DNA of 39,499 nucleotides from a virus. Positions 8,050-14,380 of the stretch are shown piece after piece; positions within the stretch are counted from its first letter, which is position 1; the number at the start of each line of letters is the position of its first letter. Made by a program: the position numbers and the translations under genes. The stretch spans positions 1 through 39,499 of IMG/VR virus record IMGVR_UViG_3300044622_001278; one strand, 5' to 3'. The notes under the pieces were generated by a model. The model was not told the origin of the DNA and did no database searches. It was given only the letters and a program-made list of their open reading frames with translations.

Positions 8050-8079
8050 ATTATACCATAAAATATAGACTTGCCCCAA
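8050..8079 (-). promoter_or_regulatory. Sigma70-like promoter of the fibre operon
   Basis: On the minus strand a TATAAT at 8055-8050 with a weak TTGGGG 18 nt upstream. The start codon at 8040 is 9 nt after the -10 box, so transcription would begin about 3 nt before the gene. Confidence 0.5.
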
Positions 8080-8208
8080 GGTCGGTGGGTATGGAGACGG
8101 ACCAAAGGGCAAGCATTTAAAGTATATCATAACAGTACAAAATGGACATCAATATCTCATATGTTTGAATCATAAAATTCTTTATGGTATAGTTGTTATC
8201 GGGTTTGT

Positions 8209-8299
8209 GGGGACTTTGCACTAGAGATATATCTTCACTTCCACCATTAGATGTAACAAAAAATCTATGGGGGGAGGGGGGGACTTTCCCTCAGAGATA
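8209..8299. repeat. Two copies of a GGGGACTTT...AGAGATA element in the 8131-8325 intergenic gap
   Basis: The gap between the fibre operon and the holin-like gene holds no convincing gene. It has two near-identical elements, GGGGACTTTGCACTAGAGATA (8209-8229, one mismatch-prone core) and a second copy at 8279-8299 differing at the GCACT/CCCTC positions, separated by about 70 bp and a G-rich run. They may be protein-binding sites or recombination-generated copies; nothing ties them to a function. Confidence 0.45.
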
Positions 8300-8325
8300 A
8301 TTATTCTTTATATATAATATATAAA

Positions 8326-8610
8326 CTACTTTTTACTAGATATATAATCCAAAAGAATCATATACATTTTGTCAAGTTTCTTATCCATATCTCTACGCAT
8401 TTGATCTGCTTCATCTTGACGTTCTTTAATTTCTTTAATTTCTCTATTTGTGGCTTTAATCTCATCTCTCATTGATGAGCCAGAATTTGGTTTTAATTCA
8501 GAAAGGTAATGTTTTACTAACCACTTGACTCCAGCAGAAAAGCCTGCTAGAATAGTGAATACACCAATTATGATTTCTATAATAAGAGCGGTTCCTTCTG
8601 TAGCAAACAT
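8326..8610 (-). CDS. Holin-like membrane protein with C-terminal coiled coil
   Basis: A 94-aa protein with one N-terminal transmembrane helix (about residues 8-30, IIEIIIGVFTILAGFSAGV) and a charged C-terminal coiled coil (about 45-85). This resembles the small holin/DUF2746-type proteins of actinophages, which permeabilise the inner membrane at lysis. A TATAAT box lies 9 nt upstream of the ATG. No endolysin is adjacent, so the lysis role is inferred. Confidence 0.55.
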   Translation of the reverse strand: MFATEGTALIIEIIIGVFTILAGFSAGVKWLVKHYLSELKPNSGSSMRDEIKATNREIKEIKERQDEADQMRRDMDKKLDKMYMILLDYISSKK

Positions 8611-8648
8611 AACAGGTAAATTATAAGGGGAGTTTTTAAAAAATACAA

Positions 8649-8729
8649 ATGCTATCCAAAATAATTAAAAAAATTAAGTATCTAATATGGAGAAGAAAGA
8701 TGCGTAAGAAGCAGGAGTTTATTTACTAA
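8649..8729 (+). CDS. Tiny highly basic peptide upstream of the SGNH gene
   Basis: A 26-aa frame starting MLSKIIKKIKYLIWRRKM with 11 Lys/Arg, ending FIY. Its stop overlaps the next start (TAATG), indicating translational coupling. Strongly cationic and amphipathic. Similar tiny basic ORFs ending in FIY are, to my memory, present in other aquatic phages, but this is not checked. Confidence 0.5.
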   Translation: MLSKIIKKIKYLIWRRKMRKKQEFIY

Positions 8730-9631
8730 TGGCTGAATTAGAAGAAGATCCATTTTTTGGAGTATTAAATCGTGACTTTGTCTATATACTTAACGGAACA
8801 GAAGATATAAAACTTCCAAATAATTCCTATTCAACTTGGTGTATGGATTGTGATCATCCTGTGTGTGTTAAAAGACAGCATAGAATTATTAAAAATAATT
8901 GGCATAAATACCCTGCTTTTGAATACAAATTAAACAACTATGGCTTTAGAAGTGATGACTTTTCTTCAGAACTCGCTGGATCAAATATTCTTTATGGTGG
9001 ATGCTCAAATACATTTGCACTTGGAGTTCCAATTGAATACTCTTGGGCATATCAACTAAATAAACATTTAGGGAAAAATAAATATTTTAGTACAGCAGTT
9101 AACAGTTCATCTATTGATGTAGTTGTTCACAATACAATAAATTACATTCGTAAAATTGGAAAGCCTTCTGGAATTATTCTTTTACTTCCAGATTTATTGC
9201 GAGTAGTTTCGAAAATTGACATGAGACTGGATAAAAAAGTAGGAACATATCCAATCCTTGTAAATACAGGAAAGCAGATAATGGGAGATGAAAAAACATT
9301 TCCAATCATTCGTGGAAACTTGTTATTTAGATTTTATGAAGACGTTACCGCATTGGAAATGATTTGTGAAACATTAGATATTCCTCTTATGTGGTCTACA
9401 TGGAACGAAGATTTAAATAATATTATAAAAGAAGAACTACATGATAAATTTAATCACTATGTCAATATGCTTGATAATATAAGATTTGAGCATTGGCAAG
9501 AAAATGAAGAGGCAGACAGTAGTATGTTTTGGAAGGCTTCACGAGAAGGCCATTATCCAGGAGTAACTCATAAAGTATACGCAGATGTAATGTTTGAGTT
9601 ATGGCAGAAAAAATATGGATCACCTTCTTAA
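8729..9631 (+). CDS. SGNH/GDSL-like hydrolase
   Basis: A 300-aa protein with a family-like layout: NNYGFRSDDF upstream of block I (GGCSNT, nucleophile Ser at about 93), a central beta strand GIILLLPDL and a C-terminal SREGHYPGVTH block carrying the catalytic His (about 275). SGNH enzymes are esterases or lipases; phage members may deacylate host glycans. No signal peptide. First large gene of a plus-strand operon divergent from the holin-like gene. Confidence 0.75.
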   Translation: MAELEEDPFFGVLNRDFVYILNGTEDIKLPNNSYSTWCMDCDHPVCVKRQHRIIKNNWHKYPAFEYKLNNYGFRSDDFSSELAGSNILYGGCSNTFALGVPIEYSWAYQLNKHLGKNKYFSTAVNSSSIDVVVHNTINYIRKIGKPSGIILLLPDLLRVVSKIDMRLDKKVGTYPILVNTGKQIMGDEKTFPIIRGNLLFRFYEDVTALEMICETLDIPLMWSTWNEDLNNIIKEELHDKFNHYVNMLDNIRFEHWQENEEADSSMFWKASREGHYPGVTHKVYADVMFELWQKKYGSPS

Positions 9632-10394
9632 GGAGAGTATTAAATATACTCTGGATTACTCCACAAAACTAATCATCTCGCCAGATATGGATGGTTTAGT
9701 TTCGGCGCAATTACTAAATAGATATAATGGATCTACTATTGTCGGCACATATGATAAAAATGTTTTATGTCTCGCCGACGGTATAGATGTCAAAGAGTGC
9801 CTATTCGTTGACTGTGATATGAATCACGAAAATTTTGTTTCAATTGGAAATCATATGCGACTGGTAAACGATAATGTTTCGTCGAGAGGATTTAATCCGA
9901 ATCAATATTTCGGCATAAATAAATATACATCAAAGTTTCCGTTCGCAACGGCTTACTTAATTGCGTTCGGATTAGATCTTGAAACATCGGCGACAGATAT
10001 GATACGCATGGCATACGCTGATTCTACTTTAAAAAATATGGAAAATTACAGCGATAACATGCGAACATGGTCTGATAGGATGAATTGTCCATCTGTTGAA
10101 TATGTTATACGTAACTCAGAAATTGCCAAATATGCGGATGACACATTTAGGGCGGTATACCCAAATCAATCCCTTACATCCAAAAGATATGGCAAAGAAC
10201 GTTACATACAAACCCTTAATGATCAATTAACACATGAGAATGTTTCACATGAAACCTTGGTATCCTATCAAAAATATAAGTCCGATAAGATTGGTTTGAC
10301 TACATTGAATAAATATATGTCCGACATAATGTCATATGCTGAAATATATCAAGGTGAGTATTCTGTTACGTATTATGATAAGATAGATGAATGA
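9615..10394 (+). CDS. DHH-like phosphoesterase-type protein
   Basis: A 259-aa protein opening with KLIISPDMDGLVSAQLLNRY and CLFVDCDMNH. This resembles the D-x-D-G and D-D/N motifs of DHH-superfamily phosphoesterases, though here the first acidic cluster is DMDG. The downstream segment has HMRLVNDN and FNPNQYFGINKY. The ATG at 9615 (17-nt overlap with the SGNH gene) is preferred over one 21 nt earlier; neither has a clear ribosome site. Catalytic status uncertain. Confidence 0.6.
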   Translation: MDHLLKESIKYTLDYSTKLIISPDMDGLVSAQLLNRYNGSTIVGTYDKNVLCLADGIDVKECLFVDCDMNHENFVSIGNHMRLVNDNVSSRGFNPNQYFGINKYTSKFPFATAYLIAFGLDLETSATDMIRMAYADSTLKNMENYSDNMRTWSDRMNCPSVEYVIRNSEIAKYADDTFRAVYPNQSLTSKRYGKERYIQTLNDQLTHENVSHETLVSYQKYKSDKIGLTTLNKYMSDIMSYAEIYQGEYSVTYYDKIDE

Positions 10395-10591
10395 GTGATG
10401 ATGTTAGGTTTATAGACCTATTTGATCCTAATCAGCCAAGAAGCGATAGGGATCTCATTGAGTCCCGTCTCGAAATTTGCAATACCTGCCCACATTTCAA
10501 TAAAAGACTTGTCAAATGTAAGAAGTGTGGATGCTATATGAAATTAAAGACAACACTTGTTCAAGCGAAATGTCCACTTGGCAAATGGTGA
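10391..10591 (+). CDS. Zinc-ribbon protein, paralogue of 669-899
   Basis: A 66-aa protein with CNTC, CKKCGC and CPLGKW and an acidic N-terminus. ATGA overlap with the upstream gene (10391-10394). It shares its C-terminal 35 residues closely with the minus-strand zinc ribbon in the fibre operon, a duplication across strands. Function unknown. Confidence 0.75.
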   Translation: MSDDVRFIDLFDPNQPRSDRDLIESRLEICNTCPHFNKRLVKCKKCGCYMKLKTTLVQAKCPLGKW

Positions 10592-10629
10592 TTGATCTGC
10601 TACAATATAAGAACAATAAAGGAGACAAA

Positions 10630-10809
10630 ATGATTACTAGAGAAACCATCGTAAATGCAGTTGTGGAGACTGTAGAAGATAATATTAGATCAGAAGCACC
10701 AAAGGATATGTCATCCCAAGAGGTTGATGCTATGCTTACATTAGGTAGACAAGGTCTTGTAACTACCGCTCAAAAAATCGCAGATAAACTTTTAAATAAA
10801 AACGTTTGA
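10630..10809 (+). CDS. Small helical protein, 59 aa
   Basis: Start chosen at the ATG at 10630, preceded by AAAGGAGA; a longer frame would extend into the preceding gene. Sequence MITRETIVNAVVETVEDNIR then MSSQEVDAMLTLGRQGLVTT suggests an all-helical fold. No family recognised. Last plus gene before a convergent junction. Confidence 0.7.
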   Translation: MITRETIVNAVVETVEDNIRSEAPKDMSSQEVDAMLTLGRQGLVTTAQKIADKLLNKNV

Positions 10810-10930
10810 GCAAAATCTGAAAAATTTTTTATAAAGTCATTTTGACAAAAATCTGAATATTTTGCTAATATGTACGATACAGGAAATTTAAAAATAAATA
10901 CAAAAAAATAGTGAGCACATAATAGAAAGA

Positions 10931-10973
10931 TCGCACCATTACTGATGCGACCTAATCTTTTATACTGGTGCGA
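10931..10973 (-). terminator. Hairpin at the convergent junction 10810-10975
   Basis: Perfect inverted repeat TCGCACCA (10931-10938) / TGGTGCGA (10966-10973) with a 27-nt loop that also contains GATGCGAC. On the minus strand it follows directly after the stop at 10976 and is followed by a T-rich run, so it probably terminates the 11569-10976 unit. The rest of the gap (10810-10930) is AT-rich with a TTGACA-like box but no gene. Confidence 0.5.
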
Positions 10974-10975
10974 CT

Positions 10976-11158
10976 CTATCTTATAGGAGCCGTGCCCTGT
11001 AAATAACCATCTATACCCAGCAGGTCGCAAGTAACCTTCACTCGTTGATTTTTCTTTAGGTTATTGCGATACAATTCAATAAAGTATTGGACATTTTCTT
11101 TTGTAGGTAAATCCATGTCCATCTCTTTACCGCTCATCGTTGTTATTGTTACTTTCAT
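10976..11158 (-). CDS. Small protein, paralogue of 12656-12832
   Basis: A 60-aa protein, MKVTITTMSGKEMDMDL, ending KVTCDLLGIDGYLQG. The plus-strand gene 12656-12832 has the same plan (MITLTLTSYNGNTKKM and KVECDLLAISGTVRG), so they are diverged copies in inverted orientation. No function recognised. Confidence 0.75.
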   Translation of the reverse strand: MKVTITTMSGKEMDMDLPTKENVQYFIELYRNNLKKNQRVKVTCDLLGIDGYLQGTAPIR

Positions 11159-11273
11159 TTATTTCTTCTTTCTTGTAATGACTTCTATCGTAATTTGCTA
11201 TTGTGCCACCATTGGCTAAGTGTGCTTTTCTGCGGAGTTGTTCCTCACTATACCCCGCCACTATAACACGCAC
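11127..11273 (-). CDS. Small basic protein, GTG start
   Basis: A 48-aa frame from a GTG at 11273, reading VIVAGYSEEQLRRKAHLANGG and ending in an Asn-rich tail. It overlaps the upstream 36-aa gene by 13 nt and the downstream gene by 32 nt, a long overlap that lowers certainty. Otherwise it fills the gap between two coding genes. Confidence 0.45.
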   Translation of the reverse strand: MRVIVAGYSEEQLRRKAHLANGGTIANYDRSHYKKEEINESNNNNDER

Positions 11274-11371
11274 TCGCAAGGCTCGATGGAGTAATCCTCG
11301 TTATCACCATAGAAAATAATACCTCTACCTGAGCAGGTATCGCACTCAATAATTTGTAATGAGTTTATCAT
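11261..11371 (-). CDS. 36-aa cysteine-rich mini zinc finger
   Basis: ATG at 11371 directly follows the stop of the upstream gene (TAA-ATG). Sequence IIECDTCSGRGIIFYG then IEPCECVL has C-x2-C-x-G-x-G plus C-x-C, similar to half of a DnaJ-type zinc finger. A tiny zinc-binding protein is likely; role unknown. Confidence 0.65.
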   Translation of the reverse strand: MINSLQIIECDTCSGRGIIFYGDNEDYSIEPCECVL

Positions 11372-11569
11372 TTACTCACCTACCTTTACCGCAATAATTC
11401 TGTAATTATCCTTATAGGAATAAGGGGTTCTAACTAATACTCGATACGCTTCTGCGTTAGAATACCAGACATCAGATTTTTCTGCTGAAATAATCTCGCC
11501 CGTCAAAGTATTTGAGCGATAGGTTTTGCCTACTAATAGGCTTTCGATTGTGTATAGATTTGCTGACAT
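11372..11569 (-). CDS. Small protein, paralogue of 13429-13641
   Basis: A 65-aa protein, MSANLYTIESLLVGKTYRSNT, then TGEIISAEKSDVWY. It is closely similar to the plus-strand 13429-13641 (MSANVYTIENLLVGKTYHSK), an inverted duplicate. The ATG at 11569 aligns the two starts and has a GAAAGG site; an upstream in-frame TTG was rejected. First gene of a minus unit with two promoters. Confidence 0.8.
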   Translation of the reverse strand: MSANLYTIESLLVGKTYRSNTLTGEIISAEKSDVWYSNAEAYRVLVRTPYSYKDNYRIIAVKVGE

Positions 11570-11601
11570 GAGCAACCTTCTTTCTTTCTTTTGATAATTC
11601 T

Positions 11602-11667
11602 ATTCTATCAGGGGGGTCTGACATTTTGGCTACTTATTTGCTGAGGCTCATTGTGAGTTGTATCACA
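11602..11667 (-). promoter_or_regulatory. Proximal promoter with CRP-type operator (minus)
   Basis: TGTGAGTTGTATCACA (11652-11667) is a perfect TGTGA-N6-TCACA palindrome. Its centre is 52.5 bp upstream of the first base of a TAGAAT -10 box (11607-11602) on the minus strand. The matching -35 position is non-consensus (GCCAAA), as expected for an activator-dependent promoter. Two near-identical 20-nt segments (ATGAGCCTGAGCGAATAAGT and ATGAGCCTCAGCAAATAAGT, minus strand) flank the operator. Confidence 0.6.
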
Positions 11668-11720
11668 CTTATTCGCTCAGGCTCATTAGCCTTGTGTCCT
11701 TTATTTATTTGTATAGGAGA

Positions 11721-11786
11721 ATAATAACATAGATACCATCAAAAGTCAAGTACCTTATCGGCGTGTCGCATGTGGTGTTTATCACA
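11721..11786 (-). promoter_or_regulatory. Distal promoter with CRP-type operator (minus)
   Basis: TTGACT (11749-11744), 17-bp spacer and TATTAT (11726-11721) on the minus strand. A TGTGG-N6-TCACA site at 11771-11786 has its centre 52.5 bp from the -10 box, the same distance as in the proximal promoter. It would give a roughly 145-nt leader before the ATG at 11569. Confidence 0.65.
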
Positions 11787-11901
11787 TAGACAAAACGGAC
11801 ATATCGGACAACTACCTAGGAAAAAGTTATCCACAGGTCTGACCATTCATGTGTGGATAACTAATGTGAGCCTTATCACAAAAATACTTTTCCGACACGC
11901 C
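11760..11901. repeat. GGCGTGTCG inverted repeat enclosing operators and DnaA boxes
   Basis: GGCGTGTCG-type arms at 11760-11768 and 11893-11901 face each other and enclose a CRP-type site, a CGGACA repeat, CCTAGG (11815-11820), two DnaA-box matches (TTATCCACA at 11827-11835; TGTGGATAA at 11852-11860) and a second CRP-type site. The same arrangement in shorter form is at 13030-13087. Confidence 0.55.
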
Positions 11902-11940
11902 CGAAAAACACCCTAATTTGTCAGACCCCTGTGTTAGACT
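11865..11940 (+). promoter_or_regulatory. CRP-type operator and promoter of the 11988 unit
   Basis: TGTGAGCCTTATCACA (11865-11880) matches TGTGA-N6-TCACA. The -10 candidate TAGACT (11935-11940) starts 62.5 bp from its centre, one helical turn further than in the minus promoters. The -35 position is poor, consistent with activation. The -10 lies in a GTCAGACCCC...TTAGAC segment that resembles the equivalent segment of the proximal minus promoter. Confidence 0.45.
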
Positions 11941-11987
11941 TACAGAGTAAGAAAATAAATAGTAATAAAAAAGAAAGGTGGTCTCAA

Positions 11988-12167
11988 ATGACTACACTAA
12001 CAATAACAAAATGCGTTGAGCATAACCCTATGAAATCTGCTATCTCCGAAATCGGTGATGAGCAATTTACTTTCTGCCAAAATTGTGAGCAGAACATTGA
12101 GCGTTACTACTATGATAGCGACCCTGAGCGTTTGCCTATGTGGACAGATTGGTATGTATCTAAATGA
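11988..12167 (+). CDS. Small zinc-binding protein, 59 aa
   Basis: Start at the ATG at 11988 behind AGAAAGGTGG; the frame is open further upstream only through a TTG inside the promoter. Contains CVEHNP and FCQNCEQNIERYYYD, a likely zinc ribbon. First of a six-gene chain (11988-12976) of tiny proteins joined by ATGA overlaps or a few bases. Confidence 0.75.
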   Translation: MTTLTITKCVEHNPMKSAISEIGDEQFTFCQNCEQNIERYYYDSDPERLPMWTDWYVSK

Positions 12168-12346
12168 ACGACACTATGCAATTTATAGATGAGCAAGGCT
12201 TATGCGCTATGGATAACATTTGTGCATTTTGCATAACACTATTTGACGGGTGGAATAGATTTTGCCCAGCGTGTAAGGACTACAAGGGCGTAATGGCTCT
12301 ACCTGATTTTATCAACACTTATGGAAAGGAAGGACTTAAAAGATGA
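12164..12346 (+). CDS. Small zinc-ribbon protein, 60 aa
   Basis: MNDTMQFIDEQGLCAMDNIC, with CAFC and CPAC knuckles spaced as in a zinc ribbon. ATGA overlap with both neighbours. Function unknown. Confidence 0.75.
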   Translation: MNDTMQFIDEQGLCAMDNICAFCITLFDGWNRFCPACKDYKGVMALPDFINTYGKEGLKR

Positions 12347-12507
12347 GTACCTTTATTAACTTAGACTCAGTTTGCGGTGCTACTACTGCAAGCGTTGATG
12401 TCTATGACTTAGACCTTAACCCTCATGGGGTTATCTGTTGCGATAACTGCAAATCTATCGTGTTATGCCGTAAGGCTTGGGATTTTCTATACAAGAAAGG
12501 AGAATAA
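12343..12507 (+). CDS. Small cysteine-containing protein, 54 aa
   Basis: MSTFINLDSVCGATTASVDV then GVICCDNCKSIVLC: a C-x2-C pair with a further Cys pair, a possible small metal site. ATGA overlap with the upstream gene; GAAAGGAGAA before the next gene. No family recognised. Confidence 0.7.
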   Translation: MSTFINLDSVCGATTASVDVYDLDLNPHGVICCDNCKSIVLCRKAWDFLYKKGE

Positions 12508-12511
12508 CTAA

Positions 12512-12652
12512 ATGGCTATTTTTAATTTTGAGTTATTCGTAGATGTAGAAGCAGATGATTTTGAGTCTGCTTATTCATGGCTAAAGGCTATGCCACTTGA
12601 GAGACAGTTAGACTTTCATGTAATTGACTATCGAGAAATAGAAGGAGAATAA
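12512..12652 (+). CDS. 46-aa 'VEADD' family protein
   Basis: MAIFNFELFVDVEADDFESA, a beta strand then an alpha helix with a V-E-A-D/E-D core. The same core occurs in 14888-15031 (FNTFINVEAEDYDSA) and more loosely in 12833-12976 and the C-terminus of 18158-18571, a family of diverged small proteins. Function unknown. Confidence 0.65.
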   Translation: MAIFNFELFVDVEADDFESAYSWLKAMPLERQLDFHVIDYREIEGE

Positions 12653-12655
12653 ATA

Positions 12656-12832
12656 ATGATAACCCTAACTCTTACCTCGTACAATGGTAATACTAAAAAA
12701 ATGCCTTTCTATACAGAAAAGCAGGTGCGTAGTTTTATTTCTGCGCTTCCATCACAATTAAACAAAACAACATCTCTAAAAGTAGAGTGTGATTTATTAG
12801 CAATTAGCGGAACAGTTAGAGGAGAAAAATAA
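12656..12832 (+). CDS. Small protein, paralogue of 10976-11158
   Basis: A 58-aa protein, MITLTLTSYNGNTKKMPFYT then LKVECDLLAISGTVRGEK; paralogous to the minus-strand 10976-11158 through the KVxCDLL core. GAAGGAGAATAA is the ribosome site, inside the end of the upstream gene. Confidence 0.7.
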   Translation: MITLTLTSYNGNTKKMPFYTEKQVRSFISALPSQLNKTTSLKVECDLLAISGTVRGEK

Positions 12833-12976
12833 ATGAAAAAAAATGTTTTAATTAGTTTTGTAACTGAAGCAGATACAGATCTTCAAGCAGTTTTTAATTT
12901 AAATAAAGTTTTTGCTAAACTTAGCGAAAACGAATTAGAAAAATTTGATGCGTTTGAAGTTTTGCCTGTTGAATAA
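12833..12976 (+). CDS. Small acidic protein, 47 aa
   Basis: MKKNVLISFVTEADTDLQAV, ending FDAFEVLPVE. The strand-then-TEADTD pattern resembles the 12512 family. Starts 1 nt after the upstream stop. Last gene before a hairpin terminator. Confidence 0.65.
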   Translation: MKKNVLISFVTEADTDLQAVFNLNKVFAKLSENELEKFDAFEVLPVE

Positions 12977-12985
12977 ATAAAAAAG

Positions 12986-13010
12986 TTTTTTGGACTTCCC
13001 CTCCAAAAAA
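12986..13010 (+). terminator. Hairpin terminator after the 11988-12976 unit
   Basis: TTTTTTGGA (12986-12994) and TCCAAAAAA (13002-13010) form a 9-bp stem with a 7-nt loop, 10 nt after the stop. AT-rich and symmetric, so it could act on both strands. Confidence 0.55.
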
Positions 13011-13012
13011 TT

Positions 13013-13127
13013 CCTAGGCAATCTACCTAGCGTGTCGTCCACAGGGGGTGTGGATAACTAATGTGGTATAAATCACATACGACACGCCGTGTTTGGACTT
13101 GACTTTTTGGCTTTTGTGTGTTATTCT
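13013..13127 (+). promoter_or_regulatory. Composite promoter with CRP-type operator, DnaA box and inverted GTGTCG arms
   Basis: In order: CCTAGGCA (13013-13020); GCGTGTCGT (13030-13038); DnaA-box match TGTGGATAA (13049-13057); TGTGG-N6-TCACA (13062-13077); the inverted arm ACGACACGC (13079-13087); TTGACT (13099-13104), 17-bp spacer, TATTCT (13122-13127). The operator centre is 52.5 bp before the -10, identical to both minus promoters at 11.6-11.8 kb. Confidence 0.65.
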
Positions 13128-13160
13128 TGCAGTATTAGAAAATAAAGAAAGGTGGTCAAA

Positions 13161-13337
13161 ATGACTACACTAACATTAGAACAAAAAATCGCTAAGGCTG
13201 CTCACATGATAGCAGACGGAGAGTGTGTATCCTTTAGAGGTGCCTCATTCGATACATACATGAAGGTAGAGCGTCTCGCTAATCGTATCAAGCAAGAGCG
13301 AGAGTTTCCTCAATGCCCTTGCGGAGAGTGTGACTAA
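13161..13337 (+). CDS. Small helical protein with CPCGEC end, 58 aa
   Basis: Start at the ATG at 13161 behind AAAGGTGG. MTTLTLEQKIAKAAHMIADG, then a helix and a C-terminal CPCGECD. Its opening bases resemble the 11988 gene leader, suggesting copied leaders. The stop codon lies inside the next CRP-type operator. Confidence 0.7.
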   Translation: MTTLTLEQKIAKAAHMIADGECVSFRGASFDTYMKVERLANRIKQEREFPQCPCGECD

Positions 13338-13394
13338 GGTCACATAGACACAACGGCGTGTCGAATTGACTTTTTAGCAAAAAAATGAAATAAT
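13329..13394 (+). promoter_or_regulatory. CRP-type operator and promoter of 13429 unit
   Basis: TGTGACTAAGGTCACA (13329-13344) is a perfect TGTGA-N6-TCACA that overlaps the stop of the 13161 gene. Then GGCGTGTCG, TTGACT (13366-13371), a 17-bp spacer and AATAAT (13389-13394). Operator centre to -10 is 52.5 bp. Confidence 0.65.
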
Positions 13395-13428
13395 AGGATT
13401 ATTAGAAACTAAAGAAAGGTGACAACTA

Positions 13429-13641
13429 ATGTCAGCAAATGTCTATACTATCGAAAACCTACTTGTAGGAAAGACTTATCACTCAAAAACCCTAAAGGGT
13501 GAAATTATCTCAGCCGAAAAGGCTGATGTCTGGTATGGAACAGATACCGAAAGTTATCGTGTTCAGGTGCGACCTCACTACTCAGCACCACTAAACCTAA
13601 AAGATACTTATCGTTATTTAGCAGTAAGGACAAACGACTAA
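13429..13641 (+). CDS. Small protein, paralogue of 11372-11569
   Basis: A 70-aa protein, MSANVYTIENLLVGKTYHSK, then GEIISAEKADVWYGTD. Longer than its inverted paralogue by a short insertion near the C-terminus (SAPLNLKD). Ribosome site GAAAGGTGAC. The TAATG overlap couples it to the next gene. Function unknown. Confidence 0.8.
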   Translation: MSANVYTIENLLVGKTYHSKTLKGEIISAEKADVWYGTDTESYRVQVRPHYSAPLNLKDTYRYLAVRTND

Positions 13642-13757
13642 TGAAATTAGATGAATTCAAAGCCCACATTGAGGCACAGCGTAAAGCGCAACAATTGACA
13701 AACTTAGAGAAAATCGCTAAAATTGTAGTAACAACAAACACGAAAGGTAAAAACTAA
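13641..13757 (+). CDS. 38-aa helical peptide
   Basis: MKLDEFKAHIEAQRKAQQLT then LEKIAKIVVTTNTKGKN, an amphipathic helix with a basic tail. Its ATG overlaps the upstream stop. No family. Confidence 0.6.
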   Translation: MKLDEFKAHIEAQRKAQQLTNLEKIAKIVVTTNTKGKN

Positions 13758-13759
13758 CT

Positions 13760-14017
13760 ATGACTAACACAACTTATACAGATTTCCCATTCACCGCTAA
13801 CGGAATAAATTTTATTTCACGCATTCACTCCGACTCCCCGTTTCTATCTCAAATTCAAAGCCTGCCAGAAGGTGTATTTGCTCAGATGAACATTCAAGCA
13901 GTAAATGAATTGCTAACTATTGGTAAGACTTATACCATTGAGGAAGTGCAAACAGAATTGGACCGAGTAAACGAAGGTGGAAGCCATGCGTTTATTTTGT
14001 TAGGAGAAAACAACTAA
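13760..14017 (+). CDS. Hypothetical protein, 85 aa
   Basis: MTNTTYTDFPFTANGINFIS, then a helical region IQAVNELLTIGKTYTIEEV and GGSHAFILLGENN. Shares the phrase 'GKTYTIE' with neighbouring small proteins' 'GKTY' segment. Overlaps the next gene by 1 nt. Function unknown. Confidence 0.7.
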   Translation: MTNTTYTDFPFTANGINFISRIHSDSPFLSQIQSLPEGVFAQMNIQAVNELLTIGKTYTIEEVQTELDRVNEGGSHAFILLGENN

Positions 14018-14217
14018 TGATGACACGAAAAGACTATGTCGCAGTTTCAGAAATTCTTGGCAATTACTTTGCTACATCTGTTTTTGATGAGCAAGGAGAA
14101 ATTTTATTTGCTGATTTGGTAGATGAATTTTCTCTAATGTTTGAAAAAGATAACCCAAGATTTGACGCAAATAGATTTGCTATTGCTTGCTATAAAGACT
14201 TGGAGATGATTTCATGA
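14017..14217 (+). CDS. Hypothetical protein, 66 aa
   Basis: MMTRKDYVAVSEILGNYFAT, then a helix ending RFDANRFAIACYKDLEMIS. The pattern 'xYxxxAxIL...F....NPRFDxxRF...C' is frequent in actinophage small proteins. ATGA overlap with the following membrane peptide. Confidence 0.7.
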   Translation: MMTRKDYVAVSEILGNYFATSVFDEQGEILFADLVDEFSLMFEKDNPRFDANRFAIACYKDLEMIS

Positions 14218-14339
14218 CAAGGGCTGCAACTACAATCGTTCAACTATTTTTAGCGTGTAGCGTTTTTATTTTATTTAGAATGATGTTACCAATGCTAAAA
14301 GAAGATTTACAAGAAATAAAAAAAGATTTTAGAAAATAA
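14214..14339 (+). CDS. 41-aa single-pass membrane peptide
   Basis: One hydrophobic helix (IVQLFLACSVFILF, then MMLPML) with a Lys/Glu-rich C-terminal tail that would be a short coiled coil. ATGA overlap with the upstream gene. Last gene before pseudoknot copy 1. Confidence 0.6.
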   Translation: MTRAATTIVQLFLACSVFILFRMMLPMLKEDLQEIKKDFRK

Positions 14340-14344
14340 AATCA

Positions 14345-14372
14345 GATCCTGAGCATGATTGAAAACTGCTCA
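14345..14372 (+). promoter_or_regulatory. 3'-UTR pseudoknot element, copy 1
   Basis: Stem P1 is GATC/GATT (one G-U pair) around the loop CTGAGCAT; A-rich linker; then TGCTCA (14367-14372) pairs with TGAGCA (14350-14355) in the loop. Six nt after the membrane-peptide stop and followed by AATTTTTG. One of seven copies. Confidence 0.6.
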
Positions 14373-14380
14373 AATTTTTG

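Noticed and set aside
10770-11030. Minus-strand frame of 86 aa across the convergent junction
   Set aside because: It runs through a terminator hairpin and overlaps two better genes; Phe-rich composition typical of antisense AT-rich frames.
11293-11340. CCTGAGCAGG sequence inside the 11261-11371 gene as another pseudoknot copy
   Set aside because: It is coding and lacks the downstream AAAC-TGCTCA strand.
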